Part shown: one piece after another, positions 44,296 through 50,619 of the stretch
Numbering within the stretch: position 1 is the stretch's first letter
Layout of the letters: each line of letters begins with the position of its first letter
NCBI GenBank assembly: GCA_002393965.1
Contig: DGSL01000022.1
Span: 652-51,270 of the forward strand
Source of the DNA: Bacteroidales bacterium UBA4363
GTDB lineage: Bacteria; Bacteroidota; Bacteroidia; Bacteroidales; Paludibacteraceae
Direction: 5' to 3'
Length of the DNA stretch: 50,619 nucleotides
The notes under the pieces: model-generated
Told to the model about the DNA's origin: nothing
Databases searched by the model: none
What the model saw: only the letters and a program-made list of their open reading frames with translations
Translations under genes and position numbers: made by a program

Positions 44296-45575
44296 TTTCG
44301 GTCGGTGAGTGTGTGAAAGAGGTCAAGAAATTGGCATGCTTGTGACTGTCTGGAGTAGAAATCACGTTGCTCTGGCACGATGGACTGCGTGGTCCGCCCT
44401 TCGGACTTCCATTGCAGATATTTTTTGCGGAGGAAGTCTTCTGCGTCTTGCTGTGTCCGTGCGGCACATCCGATGCCGGTAGCACGGATGGCATCCTCAA
44501 GCAAACCTTCGTCACTGCGCAGACATAGCACCGGACGTTCGCATCCCAATGCCTCGAAGAATTTCGTGGTCAGAATACCCTTTGGACCATTGTCGGGAGT
44601 GCGGTTGCTGACAACCAGAACGACAGAACTGCGGTTCAGGACCGCTGGCATCTGACTGATTGGAACGGATGGACATCTTCTCGAAAGAGCTTCTGTGTGA
44701 TGCTTTCGTGATAACTCTTCGGCCTCCTCCCAGGATCGGTCATCGGTGTACCAATGCACTTCAGCATCTTGTGCAAAGGTAGGCAATGTGTCCATGAGTG
44801 TTCGCAGGGCAGGGAAGAGGAGACGGGGGTCACGTATGCTGCGGTTATAGAGTCGGCCAGTGTAGGTGATGATGAATTTCTCCGTGTTCATCTTTTGGGG
44901 AACGAATTGCTCGCCGTCAAACCCATTGTAGATGACAAATGCTCTCTCTGGAGAGGAGAGGAAGGGTACGACGGTTTGCGTGTGCCAATGCGAGACGGAC
45001 GTGACGATGTCGGCTTGCCGCAGGACTTTGTTTCGGCGTCGTATGCTCACAGAGCGATAGAGGTGTGCAATGAGTCGTTCGAGCCCCATGAGGTGAGGCA
45101 GGGGGTGTTGGAAAAAGTCGTTTTCCGTATATTCTTCAGCAATGTCGCGCAGGTCGGCAATGAAAGGTATTTGATGACTTCGGGAGAAGGAGAGGGCGGT
45201 GTTTAGTGGAAAGGTGTAGTAGGTGCTGCAGAGAAGAAGGTCGAAGTCCCGACCGGCACAGATCTGCTCAACACAACGGCGGAAACGACGGCCCTTTAAG
45301 TCGAAAAGAAGGGTTCCAAGAAAACCGAGTGACCATCGCAGTGAGCGGAAAGGACCTGATGTTGGATGCAGGGGAATGCGGTGAATCTCGGTCCTCTCGT
45401 AGGGTATGTCATAGAGTCGTCCACCTTCGTCCGGGGCTATGACGGTCACCTGCCATTCCTTTGAGGCTTCGGGCATCGTTTCAAGACATCGGCATAGGTA
45501 GCCCATTCGTGGAGCAAAGTCTGGCGGAAAGGCATCGACAATTAGGAGCAGGTGTTTCATACGGGTGGTCATCAT
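44292..45575 (-). CDS. Glycosyltransferase family 4
   Basis: This 427-aa GT-B enzyme has an N-terminal Rossmann domain (HLLLIVDAFPPDFAPRMGYL), a central VIYNGFDGEQFVPQ and ITYTGRLYNRSIRDP (donor domain start), and the C-terminal KFFEALGCERPVLCLRSDEG, the usual E-x7-E region. The start is set at 45575 (MMTTRMKHLLL), where TAATG overlaps the deacetylase stop. The frame is open upstream but only inside the deacetylase gene. Donor and acceptor are unknown. Confidence 0.85.
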   Translation of the reverse strand: MMTTRMKHLLLIVDAFPPDFAPRMGYLCRCLETMPEASKEWQVTVIAPDEGGRLYDIPYERTEIHRIPLHPTSGPFRSLRWSLGFLGTLLFDLKGRRFRRCVEQICAGRDFDLLLCSTYYTFPLNTALSFSRSHQIPFIADLRDIAEEYTENDFFQHPLPHLMGLERLIAHLYRSVSIRRRNKVLRQADIVTSVSHWHTQTVVPFLSSPERAFVIYNGFDGEQFVPQKMNTEKFIITYTGRLYNRSIRDPRLLFPALRTLMDTLPTFAQDAEVHWYTDDRSWEEAEELSRKHHTEALSRRCPSVPISQMPAVLNRSSVVLVVSNRTPDNGPKGILTTKFFEALGCERPVLCLRSDEGLLEDAIRATGIGCAARTQQDAEDFLRKKYLQWKSEGRTTQSIVPEQRDFYSRQSQACQFLDLFHTLTDRK

Positions 45576-46951
45576 TAGTCGGAAGTTCCTGTAAGGGTGC
45601 GTGGCAGGGAGCGGAGCAACCGACGATGGTAGTTGTTCGGCATGCGTGCCAAAGCAGGTGGACTGGCAAGAGTATGGTTGTGGATGAGCAGGTTGAGTTC
45701 TCCGTGGTGTGTACGTACAGAGTGTGCGAGTCGTTCGATATACCCCAGTGCTTCTTCTTCTCTCAGGTGCATATAAGCGGGATCGCTCATGGTACAGTCC
45801 ATCACGGTGAGTGGATGTAAGGTTAGGCTGTGCAGCATTCCGTCGTTGGGGTCCATAAGGCGTACGGGACGCGAGGTGCCTAGACGGAATCCGGCCACGT
45901 CGGCATAGGCAGGCGACCACTCGTCCGTGATTCCGCTCTCTGCGAAGGCTTGTGTCATCTCGGATGAGAAGCGTGACGGGAGTCGCAGGTAGTGGTATCG
46001 GATGTCCTGGATGGGATAGGAGACCTCTTTTTGCAACTCACTGAGTTCCCGCGTGAGGAGCGTGGCATTTCCGGCAGCCGAGTAGGAAACATGGAGTCCG
46101 ATGCGTATGTCTTGATTGCGACAGTAGTCGAGAACGTACTGCAGGTCTCCTTCGTGCAGACTGTATTGGGGTCTGTCATAGAGACAGTCCTTCGTATGAG
46201 GAAGACAGGATCGGATGAAGAGCCACTGACGTACCGTACATTCCCCTGATAGGAACTGCTGGAGTTGAAACCGTAGGTCTCTCAGGATTGGGAAGGTGAA
46301 GTAGGGGTCATTTTGGGCATTGCCGAGTATCGAACGGAGTGCTATGAGGGGATACCCGCTTCCCTTTCGGAGAGGGGTGGCTCGCAATATTTCTCTGACC
46401 AAGGATCGTATCGAGCGACAGAAGAAAGGAGCGTCAAGGTCGGTGGTCAGGTTGACTGCCGCATAGCTTGGCTTCGGCTCGCTGACAGCTTCCTCTGTGC
46501 ACGAGCGCAACCATGAGCGTAACAATACCCCATATCGGTCGATGAGCGGAGTGTCGAGGATTCCGGCCTTGTAGGCAAACGATGATTTTCCGATAAAACG
46601 GCCGTGTTCATCGAACGAGGTGGACCTCGCCATCAGTTCTTCGTAGCGGGTCAGCAGAAACCACGACGAGGCAACGAGATCCGCATGGATGCGTAAACGC
46701 CCGTCCGATCCTCGTTCTTGTTCGCCTGTTCCGTACAGTAGAGGTGTCTGCTCCACTTTCTTTAGAGGGAGACTTGGGAGCGAATGGACTGTGAGATAGA
46801 TGTCGTCGTCAAAAAACCGGGAAGGTACGATGACCATCCGTACGGAGGGATTGTCGCTTTCTCCGTATGAAATACGTGGGACAAGGTGTTCATTCCCTTC
46901 TCCCAAAAGAAATTGGATGATGTATCGGATGGTATCGGAAGGCAGTCTCAT
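45575..46951 (-). CDS. Polysaccharide-deacetylase-family protein (DUF7033 type)
   Basis: This 458-aa protein resembles the Bacteroidetes deacetylase-like proteins with an N-terminal DUF7033 (about residues 1-150). The NodB-like part shows the metal Asp region VNLTTDLDAPFFC, then IGLHVSYSAAGNATLL with a His, and RYHYLRLP ... AGFRLGTSRPVRL. Activity is probably on a surface glycan or lipid-linked sugar. The ATG at 46951 lies 5 nt after a -7 box, so the extra three codons up to 46960 would be inside the promoter. It begins the deacetylase-GT4-GT2 operon. Confidence 0.75.
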   Translation of the reverse strand: MRLPSDTIRYIIQFLLGEGNEHLVPRISYGESDNPSVRMVIVPSRFFDDDIYLTVHSLPSLPLKKVEQTPLLYGTGEQERGSDGRLRIHADLVASSWFLLTRYEELMARSTSFDEHGRFIGKSSFAYKAGILDTPLIDRYGVLLRSWLRSCTEEAVSEPKPSYAAVNLTTDLDAPFFCRSIRSLVREILRATPLRKGSGYPLIALRSILGNAQNDPYFTFPILRDLRFQLQQFLSGECTVRQWLFIRSCLPHTKDCLYDRPQYSLHEGDLQYVLDYCRNQDIRIGLHVSYSAAGNATLLTRELSELQKEVSYPIQDIRYHYLRLPSRFSSEMTQAFAESGITDEWSPAYADVAGFRLGTSRPVRLMDPNDGMLHSLTLHPLTVMDCTMSDPAYMHLREEEALGYIERLAHSVRTHHGELNLLIHNHTLASPPALARMPNNYHRRLLRSLPRTLTGTSD

Positions 46952-46956
46952 GGAGA

Positions 46957-46965
46957 GCAAAAGTA
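46957..46965 (-). promoter_or_regulatory. -7 box of the deacetylase-GT4-GT2 operon
   Basis: The minus strand reads TACTTTTGC, exact, ending 5 nt before the ATG at 46951. A leaderless mRNA is expected. Confidence 0.5.
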
Positions 46966-47008
46966 GTATTTTCCTCCCAAATACGAAGAAGATGTGGAAA
47001 GAAAGGAT

Positions 47009-47016
47009 TATATTTG
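47009..47016 (+). promoter_or_regulatory. -7 box of murB
   Basis: TATATTTG is exact and ends 5 nt before the murB ATG at 47022. It stands back to back with the deacetylase box. Confidence 0.5.
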
Positions 47017-47021
47017 TTCAC

Positions 47022-48065
47022 ATGAAAATAGAAGAAGACTATTCTATAAAGAAACATACGACTTTTGGCATCGATGCCGATGTTAGCTACTATGTTGAGT
47101 ACGATTCAGAGGAAGAACTGAAGGAACTCATTGAGTCCGGTTTCCTGCTCGACCGTGAGGTTCTTGCTCTCGGTGGCGGAAGTAATATCTTATTCTGTGA
47201 CGATTTCGATGGCGTAGTCCTGCATTCCGAAATCAAGGGTATGGAAATTGTCGAGCGGACGGAGGATTCTGTGCTCGTCAAGGTCGGTGCTGGCGAGGTT
47301 TGGGACGATTTCGTCGCATGGACTATCACACAGGGTTTCTACGGAGCTGAGAATCTTTCCGACATACCCGGCAGCGTCGGTGCCACCCCCGTCCAGAATA
47401 TCGGAGCTTATGGTGTCGAAGCAAAGGATCTTATCGAACGCGTCGAGTGCGTCGATACGAAAAGCGCCTACACCGTTACTTTCGAGAACCAGGAACTCTC
47501 TTTCGGCTACCGTGACAGTGCTTTTAAACACGATCTCAAGGGACTCTTTATCGTGACTCGTGTCTATTACCGTCTCTCCTTGCTGCCCTCATTCAAGTTG
47601 GATTACGGAACGATTCGAGATGAACTTCAGGGTTCCGAAACATCGTTGCAGACGGTTCGCGATGCCGTCATACGAATCCGCAAGTCCAAACTGCCCGACC
47701 CTTCGGTGACGGGTAATGCTGGTAGCTTTTTCAAGAATCCCGTAATCTCAAACGATCGTTACGAGGAGTTGTTGGAGGACTATCCTTCAATGCCTCATTA
47801 TGATGTCAAGAACGGAGTCAAGATTCCGGCTGCTTGGCTTATCGAACAGTGTGGCTGGAAAGGACGCTCACAGGGGCGTGCGGCTGTCTGCGAATCGCAG
47901 CCACTGGTCCTGATCAATACAGGTGGAGCCTATGGACATGAGATATTGGAACTGTCCGAGGAAATCAGGGAAAGCGTCCGCCAGCGTTTCGGCATCGATA
48001 TCAGTCCGGAGGTGATCTTGGTCGCAGCTCCGCAGGAGGACCCTTCCGACTCTCTTACAAGGTAA
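47022..48065 (+). CDS. murB: UDP-N-acetylenolpyruvoylglucosamine reductase
   Basis: This FAD enzyme reduces the MurA product to UDP-MurNAc. It has 347 aa (type I size). FAD-binding segments: VLALGGGSNILFCDDFDG and NLSDIPGSVGATPVQNIGAYG; the catalytic Ser is in TGNAGSFFKNP. Conserved WLIEQCGWKGRSQG follows. The start MKIEEDYSIKKHTTFG is the conserved one; the frame open from 46800 is rejected because it would run through the divergent gene. Confidence 0.95.
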   Translation: MKIEEDYSIKKHTTFGIDADVSYYVEYDSEEELKELIESGFLLDREVLALGGGSNILFCDDFDGVVLHSEIKGMEIVERTEDSVLVKVGAGEVWDDFVAWTITQGFYGAENLSDIPGSVGATPVQNIGAYGVEAKDLIERVECVDTKSAYTVTFENQELSFGYRDSAFKHDLKGLFIVTRVYYRLSLLPSFKLDYGTIRDELQGSETSLQTVRDAVIRIRKSKLPDPSVTGNAGSFFKNPVISNDRYEELLEDYPSMPHYDVKNGVKIPAAWLIEQCGWKGRSQGRAAVCESQPLVLINTGGAYGHEILELSEEIRESVRQRFGIDISPEVILVAAPQEDPSDSLTR

Positions 48066-48161
48066 CTGTTCTGATTACTGTTCAGACTGAGTCAATAGAC
48101 AGAATGGGCAACTGTTCTGGGACGTATTCTCTTCTCAAGGAAACTTTCCGGCTCTGGCAAT

Positions 48162-48881
48162 CTATTGTTCTTGCTGCATGCGCATGAATTCCGAGAAGGA
48201 AATAGGTGCAATGTCTTTGGGCTTCTCGAAGGTGGACGACGGGATGTTCTTTTCGTCAATCTCCGTTGCTGTGTAGGTGACGACGTATTCTCCGTTCCAT
48301 ACGTCATAGGCAAGAGGCAATCCTTTGAGTTGACCGAAGTAGGGCGTGTTGTAGCCAGAGATATGCATGTCGGGTGCATACCATGCAACCAGTTGCACGT
48401 GGATGTTGTCTTCGGTGACCATGTCGCAGACCATTTTGAGACATTTATGTCCAAGGATGGTTCGTTTGCCCGTCATGGTGCGTATTTTTTTCTCGTTGGC
48501 ACGCATCGAACGCGGCGTGAGTTGGTATTTCCGTATCTCCTCCGATGTCGCTACGACAAGCATCGGTGCTTGGTCTCGATAGGTGAGTGTCTGGAAGAAC
48601 GATTCGTTCCGGATGCCGGTGACTTTGCTTATCTCCAGCTGCGATTGTATGTCTTCTACGGATTTGGCATACTCGTCGTTCAGGTAGAGTTTGAAGTAGG
48701 AGTCAAGGTCTTGCAGCCGTGCCGTCGTACGCTTGCGGTCGGGAATGCGGCTGACTTTCCCTATGTATGTGATGACTCCGTTGAAGTTGGTCGTGTTCTT
48801 CTCCTTGTCTTTGGACGGAGCGGCAAAGACTGGTATGGTTAGTAGGAGGACCAAAACCAATGCGATGGTGTTTCTGTTCAT
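48162..48881 (-). CDS. Secreted protein of unknown function (GLPGLI/DUF4412-like)
   Basis: This 239-aa exported protein has a signal peptide (MNRNTIALVLVLLLTIPVFAA). It was not firmly recognised. The C-terminal half, with TILGHKCLKMVCD and WYAPDMHISGYNTPYFGQL plus GLPLAYD, resembles the DUF4412/GLPGLI type of Bacteroidetes envelope proteins, which carry a short Gly-Leu-Pro block. Two Cys (KCLKMVC) might pair. It precedes no obvious partner; maf lies 21 nt upstream in the same direction, so cotranscription with maf and the prenyltransferase is likely. Confidence 0.6.
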   Translation of the reverse strand: MNRNTIALVLVLLLTIPVFAAPSKDKEKNTTNFNGVITYIGKVSRIPDRKRTTARLQDLDSYFKLYLNDEYAKSVEDIQSQLEISKVTGIRNESFFQTLTYRDQAPMLVVATSEEIRKYQLTPRSMRANEKKIRTMTGKRTILGHKCLKMVCDMVTEDNIHVQLVAWYAPDMHISGYNTPYFGQLKGLPLAYDVWNGEYVVTYTATEIDEKNIPSSTFEKPKDIAPISFSEFMRMQQEQ

Positions 48882-48902
48882 GGTGTGACGGGTGTTTGTC
48901 GG

Positions 48903-49484
48903 TTAGAATTCTTTTAGTGCTTGCCAGAGTGCTTGTACGGGTAGCCCCATGACGTTGAAAAAGGATCCCCGTATGCCCGTGACCGCAATGTGTCCGATCC
49001 AGTCCTGGATGCCGTAGGCTCCGGCTTTGTCGAGTGCGGAGCCCGAGGCGACATAATGGTCGATTTCCGTGTCGGATAGCGGTGCGAACGTAACGTCCGT
49101 GGTACGTGAAAAGGACATCTGTTTCGTGACCGTCCGGAGACAGACTCCTGTGTGCACCTGATGCGTCTTGCCGGAGAGCAGTCGGAGCATCCGATGTGCG
49201 TCTTCCGCATCGGCGGGTTTCCCAAGGGTACAGCCGTCAACGGAAACGATGGTGTCGGCCGTGATAAGCAACGTGTCCGCTTCCAGGCGGTCTCGGTATG
49301 CTTCCGCCTTACGCTCGGCTAGAAAGAGGGGAATCTCAGCCCCCTGTAGATGCTCAGGATAGTTCTCGGCGATGTCTTTGATGACACAGACAGAGAAGTC
49401 GATGCCCAAGCTGCGTAGCAGTTCCTGACGCCGTGGCGAGGCGGAGGCGAGGACGATGGAGTAAGGCTTTCGGGTTGGTGTCAT
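48903..49484 (-). CDS. maf: Maf-family nucleotide pyrophosphatase
   Basis: This 193-aa house-cleaning enzyme hydrolyses modified or canonical nucleoside triphosphates (dTTP/UTP type in many members). Signatures: IVLASASPRRQELLRSLG (phosphate-binding start), ERKAEAYRD, ITADTIVSVDGCTLGKP, and the end IRGSFFNVMGLPV. The start overlaps the prenyltransferase stop by 4 nt (ATGA), showing coupling. Confidence 0.93.
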   Translation of the reverse strand: MTPTRKPYSIVLASASPRRQELLRSLGIDFSVCVIKDIAENYPEHLQGAEIPLFLAERKAEAYRDRLEADTLLITADTIVSVDGCTLGKPADAEDAHRMLRLLSGKTHQVHTGVCLRTVTKQMSFSRTTDVTFAPLSDTEIDHYVASGSALDKAGAYGIQDWIGHIAVTGIRGSFFNVMGLPVQALWQALKEF

Positions 49485-50563
49485 GGCAGTGCAACGGGTT
49501 GGGAAGTGGGCAGTATGGAGAAGAGTCCGAGAAACGGTATTCCTTGGGCTTGAGCCAGGAGGAGGTAGAAGAGGATGGAGTATAGCGAGCCCAAGAGCAT
49601 GGTGACCTTGGCAAGCGTTGAGGCATGGTGGAAGTCACGTGGCGTGACGGCACGGAGCGTGATTATGAGTGTGAAGAGGAGGGGTAGTACGACGGCAATG
49701 AGCAGGTAGCGCAACGTGGCGAAGGAAGGGTCAATTGGCACTTCGGGAATCTGTCCGAAAATGTTGGGGGCGGGATTGAAGAGAGGAAAATCCTTGAGAT
49801 AGGAAACGTACGTCCAGACAGCAAGACTGAGGGTCACTGCGACAAGAATACTGACAAGGATTTTGGTCTTCGCAACGCCAATGACTACAGGGACGGTATG
49901 GCATTCGCTCTCGCGGTCTCCGTTTAGGTCTTCCATGTCTTTGATGATCTCGCGCACGAGGGTTAGGAGGAAAGCAAAGAGGGCAAATAGTGCCATGCTG
50001 CCGTAGATGACTCGGCTGACGGGGGTCTGCTGGAGGAGGTCTCCGAAGTGATCGGGACGTGTGAGCCATGCGTGGTGGGCAATGGCAATAAGCAGTGGAA
50101 GGAGGGCGGTACAACACGCAACGGTGACATTGCCGAGTAGGAAGACACGCTTGTAGGATGCCGAGTAGAACCATAGCAGACCCGCACTCATCAGGAAGAG
50201 CAGGCCGACGGTAACGGATCGGAGAAGGCATGCTGCGCTGAGTCCGGAAAGAACTCCGAGGATGGTTACGATATGGTGGATGCGCGCTGCCTGGTCTTTG
50301 GTGATGGAGTGACCGACGATGAGTTTGTCCGGACGGTTGATCAGGTCTATCTTGGTGTCGAAATAGTCGTTGATGGCATATCCGCCTGCTCCGATAAGAA
50401 TCGACCCAAGAAGAAGCAGAAGAAAGATCATGTTCGGTAGGAAGACGGAACCGTCAAGTCCGAAGCATGTGAGCAGCGGCGTGACGACGCAATAGTTCAT
50501 CAGTACCATGAGCAGAGCCATGAACAGGAGGTTGAGGGGACGAATGAGTTTTAGATAGTCCAT
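49481..50563 (-). CDS. UbiA-family prenyltransferase
   Basis: This integral membrane enzyme of 360 aa with about nine helices transfers a prenyl chain to an acceptor. The first Asp-rich motif is NDYFDTKIDLINRPDK (about residues 66-81), the second DMEDLNGDRE (about 218-227). In Bacteroidetes such proteins are often annotated as geranylgeranylglycerol-phosphate geranylgeranyltransferase or menaquinone-type; the acceptor cannot be told from this sequence. The ATG overlaps the stop of the upstream gene (TAATG) and the 3' end overlaps maf by 4 nt. Confidence 0.87.
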   Translation of the reverse strand: MDYLKLIRPLNLLFMALLMVLMNYCVVTPLLTCFGLDGSVFLPNMIFLLLLLGSILIGAGGYAINDYFDTKIDLINRPDKLIVGHSITKDQAARIHHIVTILGVLSGLSAACLLRSVTVGLLFLMSAGLLWFYSASYKRVFLLGNVTVACCTALLPLLIAIAHHAWLTRPDHFGDLLQQTPVSRVIYGSMALFALFAFLLTLVREIIKDMEDLNGDRESECHTVPVVIGVAKTKILVSILVAVTLSLAVWTYVSYLKDFPLFNPAPNIFGQIPEVPIDPSFATLRYLLIAVVLPLLFTLIITLRAVTPRDFHHASTLAKVTMLLGSLYSILFYLLLAQAQGIPFLGLFSILPTSQPVALP

Positions 50564-50619
50564 TATTGTGTTTTGTTTTTCATTAGTCTTTTTCTGTTCC
50601 TTTTGAGCCGTTTGGATGG
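50563..50619 (-). CDS. C-terminal end of an unidentified gene, cut by the window
   Basis: A minus-strand frame reads PSKRLKRNRKRLMKNKTQ and stops with a TAA that overlaps the prenyltransferase ATG by one base (TAATG). The basic tail and the exact overlap, seen also at 45575, suggest the 3' end of an operon partner. Too little is visible to name it. Confidence 0.4.
   Translation of the reverse strand, partial: PSKRLKRNRKRLMKNKTQ

Noticed and set aside
45576..45920. Upstream extension of the GT4 gene
   Set aside because: It overlaps the deacetylase gene in another frame and reads as Arg/Pro/His-rich shadow; the TAATG overlap marks the start.
46800..47021. Upstream in-frame extension of murB by 74 codons
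   Set aside because: It lies inside and antisense to the divergent deacetylase gene and precedes the conserved MurB start MKIEEDYSIKKH.
1..50619. CRISPR arrays, insertion sequences, integrases
   Set aside because: No regularly spaced repeats, no transposase or integrase with a readable motif were found on either strand.

Overview
The window looks like a chromosomal segment of a member of the Bacteroidota, most likely order Bacteroidales. The evidence is: promoters of the Bacteroidetes type (TTTG about 19 nt upstream of TAnnTTTG) in front of many genes; few Shine-Dalgarno sequences; type IX secretion (T9SS) genes (PorT, GldB, a PorG-like barrel) plus a large protein with a T9SS type A tail; a DUF4105/Lnb lipoprotein N-acyltransferase; a DUF4290 protein; and neighbourhoods usual in this phylum (lysS-gpsA-pgi, yicC-gmk, a TPR protein next to ribH). 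It is mostly core genome, with one accessory stretch at about 28-39 kb.

Layout. 1-2.4 kb (minus): an LptF/LptG-type permease followed by ribBA, cut by the window edge. 2.7-4.5 kb (plus): iron-type alcohol dehydrogenase and a CMD/AhpD-like protein, a terminator, then the 3' remnant of an unrecognised gene. 4.8-7.8 kb: cytidine deaminase; cell-wall genes (glucosaminidase with LysM, DUF721, lysozyme-like protein); a 55-aa 2[4Fe-4S] ferredoxin. 8.0-12.8 kb: mscL, then porT, gldB, a WalJ-like metallohydrolase and a PorG-like barrel. 13.1-17.2 kb: purM and recF (minus); TPR protein, ribH, tRNA-Tyr and tRNA-Gly (plus). The tRNA-Tyr begins on the last base of the ribH stop codon. 17.3-21.3 kb: bactofilin, Lnb, a PafA-like protein that seems to have lost most metal ligands, and ung. 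21.3-26.4 kb (minus): lysS, gpsA, pgi, HAD hydrolase. 26.7-28.1 kb: a DegP/HtrA protease.

28.2-36.8 kb holds the most novel material. An AT-rich leader, with a T9G9 tract and a perfect 13-bp hairpin, precedes three consecutive secreted-protein genes: a 777-aa protein whose N-terminal adhesin-type domain seems split by about 340 residues; a 1680-aa multidomain protein with a T9SS type A tail; and a 211-aa protein ending in a PLDNG-helix-KRRERR tail. An isolated glycosyltransferase and about 0.9 kb without an intact gene follow.

38.9-50.6 kb: tsaB-DUF4290-murA (MurA has Asp at the catalytic Cys position), yicC-gmk, a coupled deacetylase-GT4-GT2 glycan operon, murB, a secreted unknown, maf, a UbiA prenyltransferase, and the tail of one more gene. 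Several minus- and plus-strand genes have a -7 box only 5-8 nt before the ATG, which suggests leaderless or nearly leaderless mRNAs.

All assignments come from reading the sequence; no database search was run.
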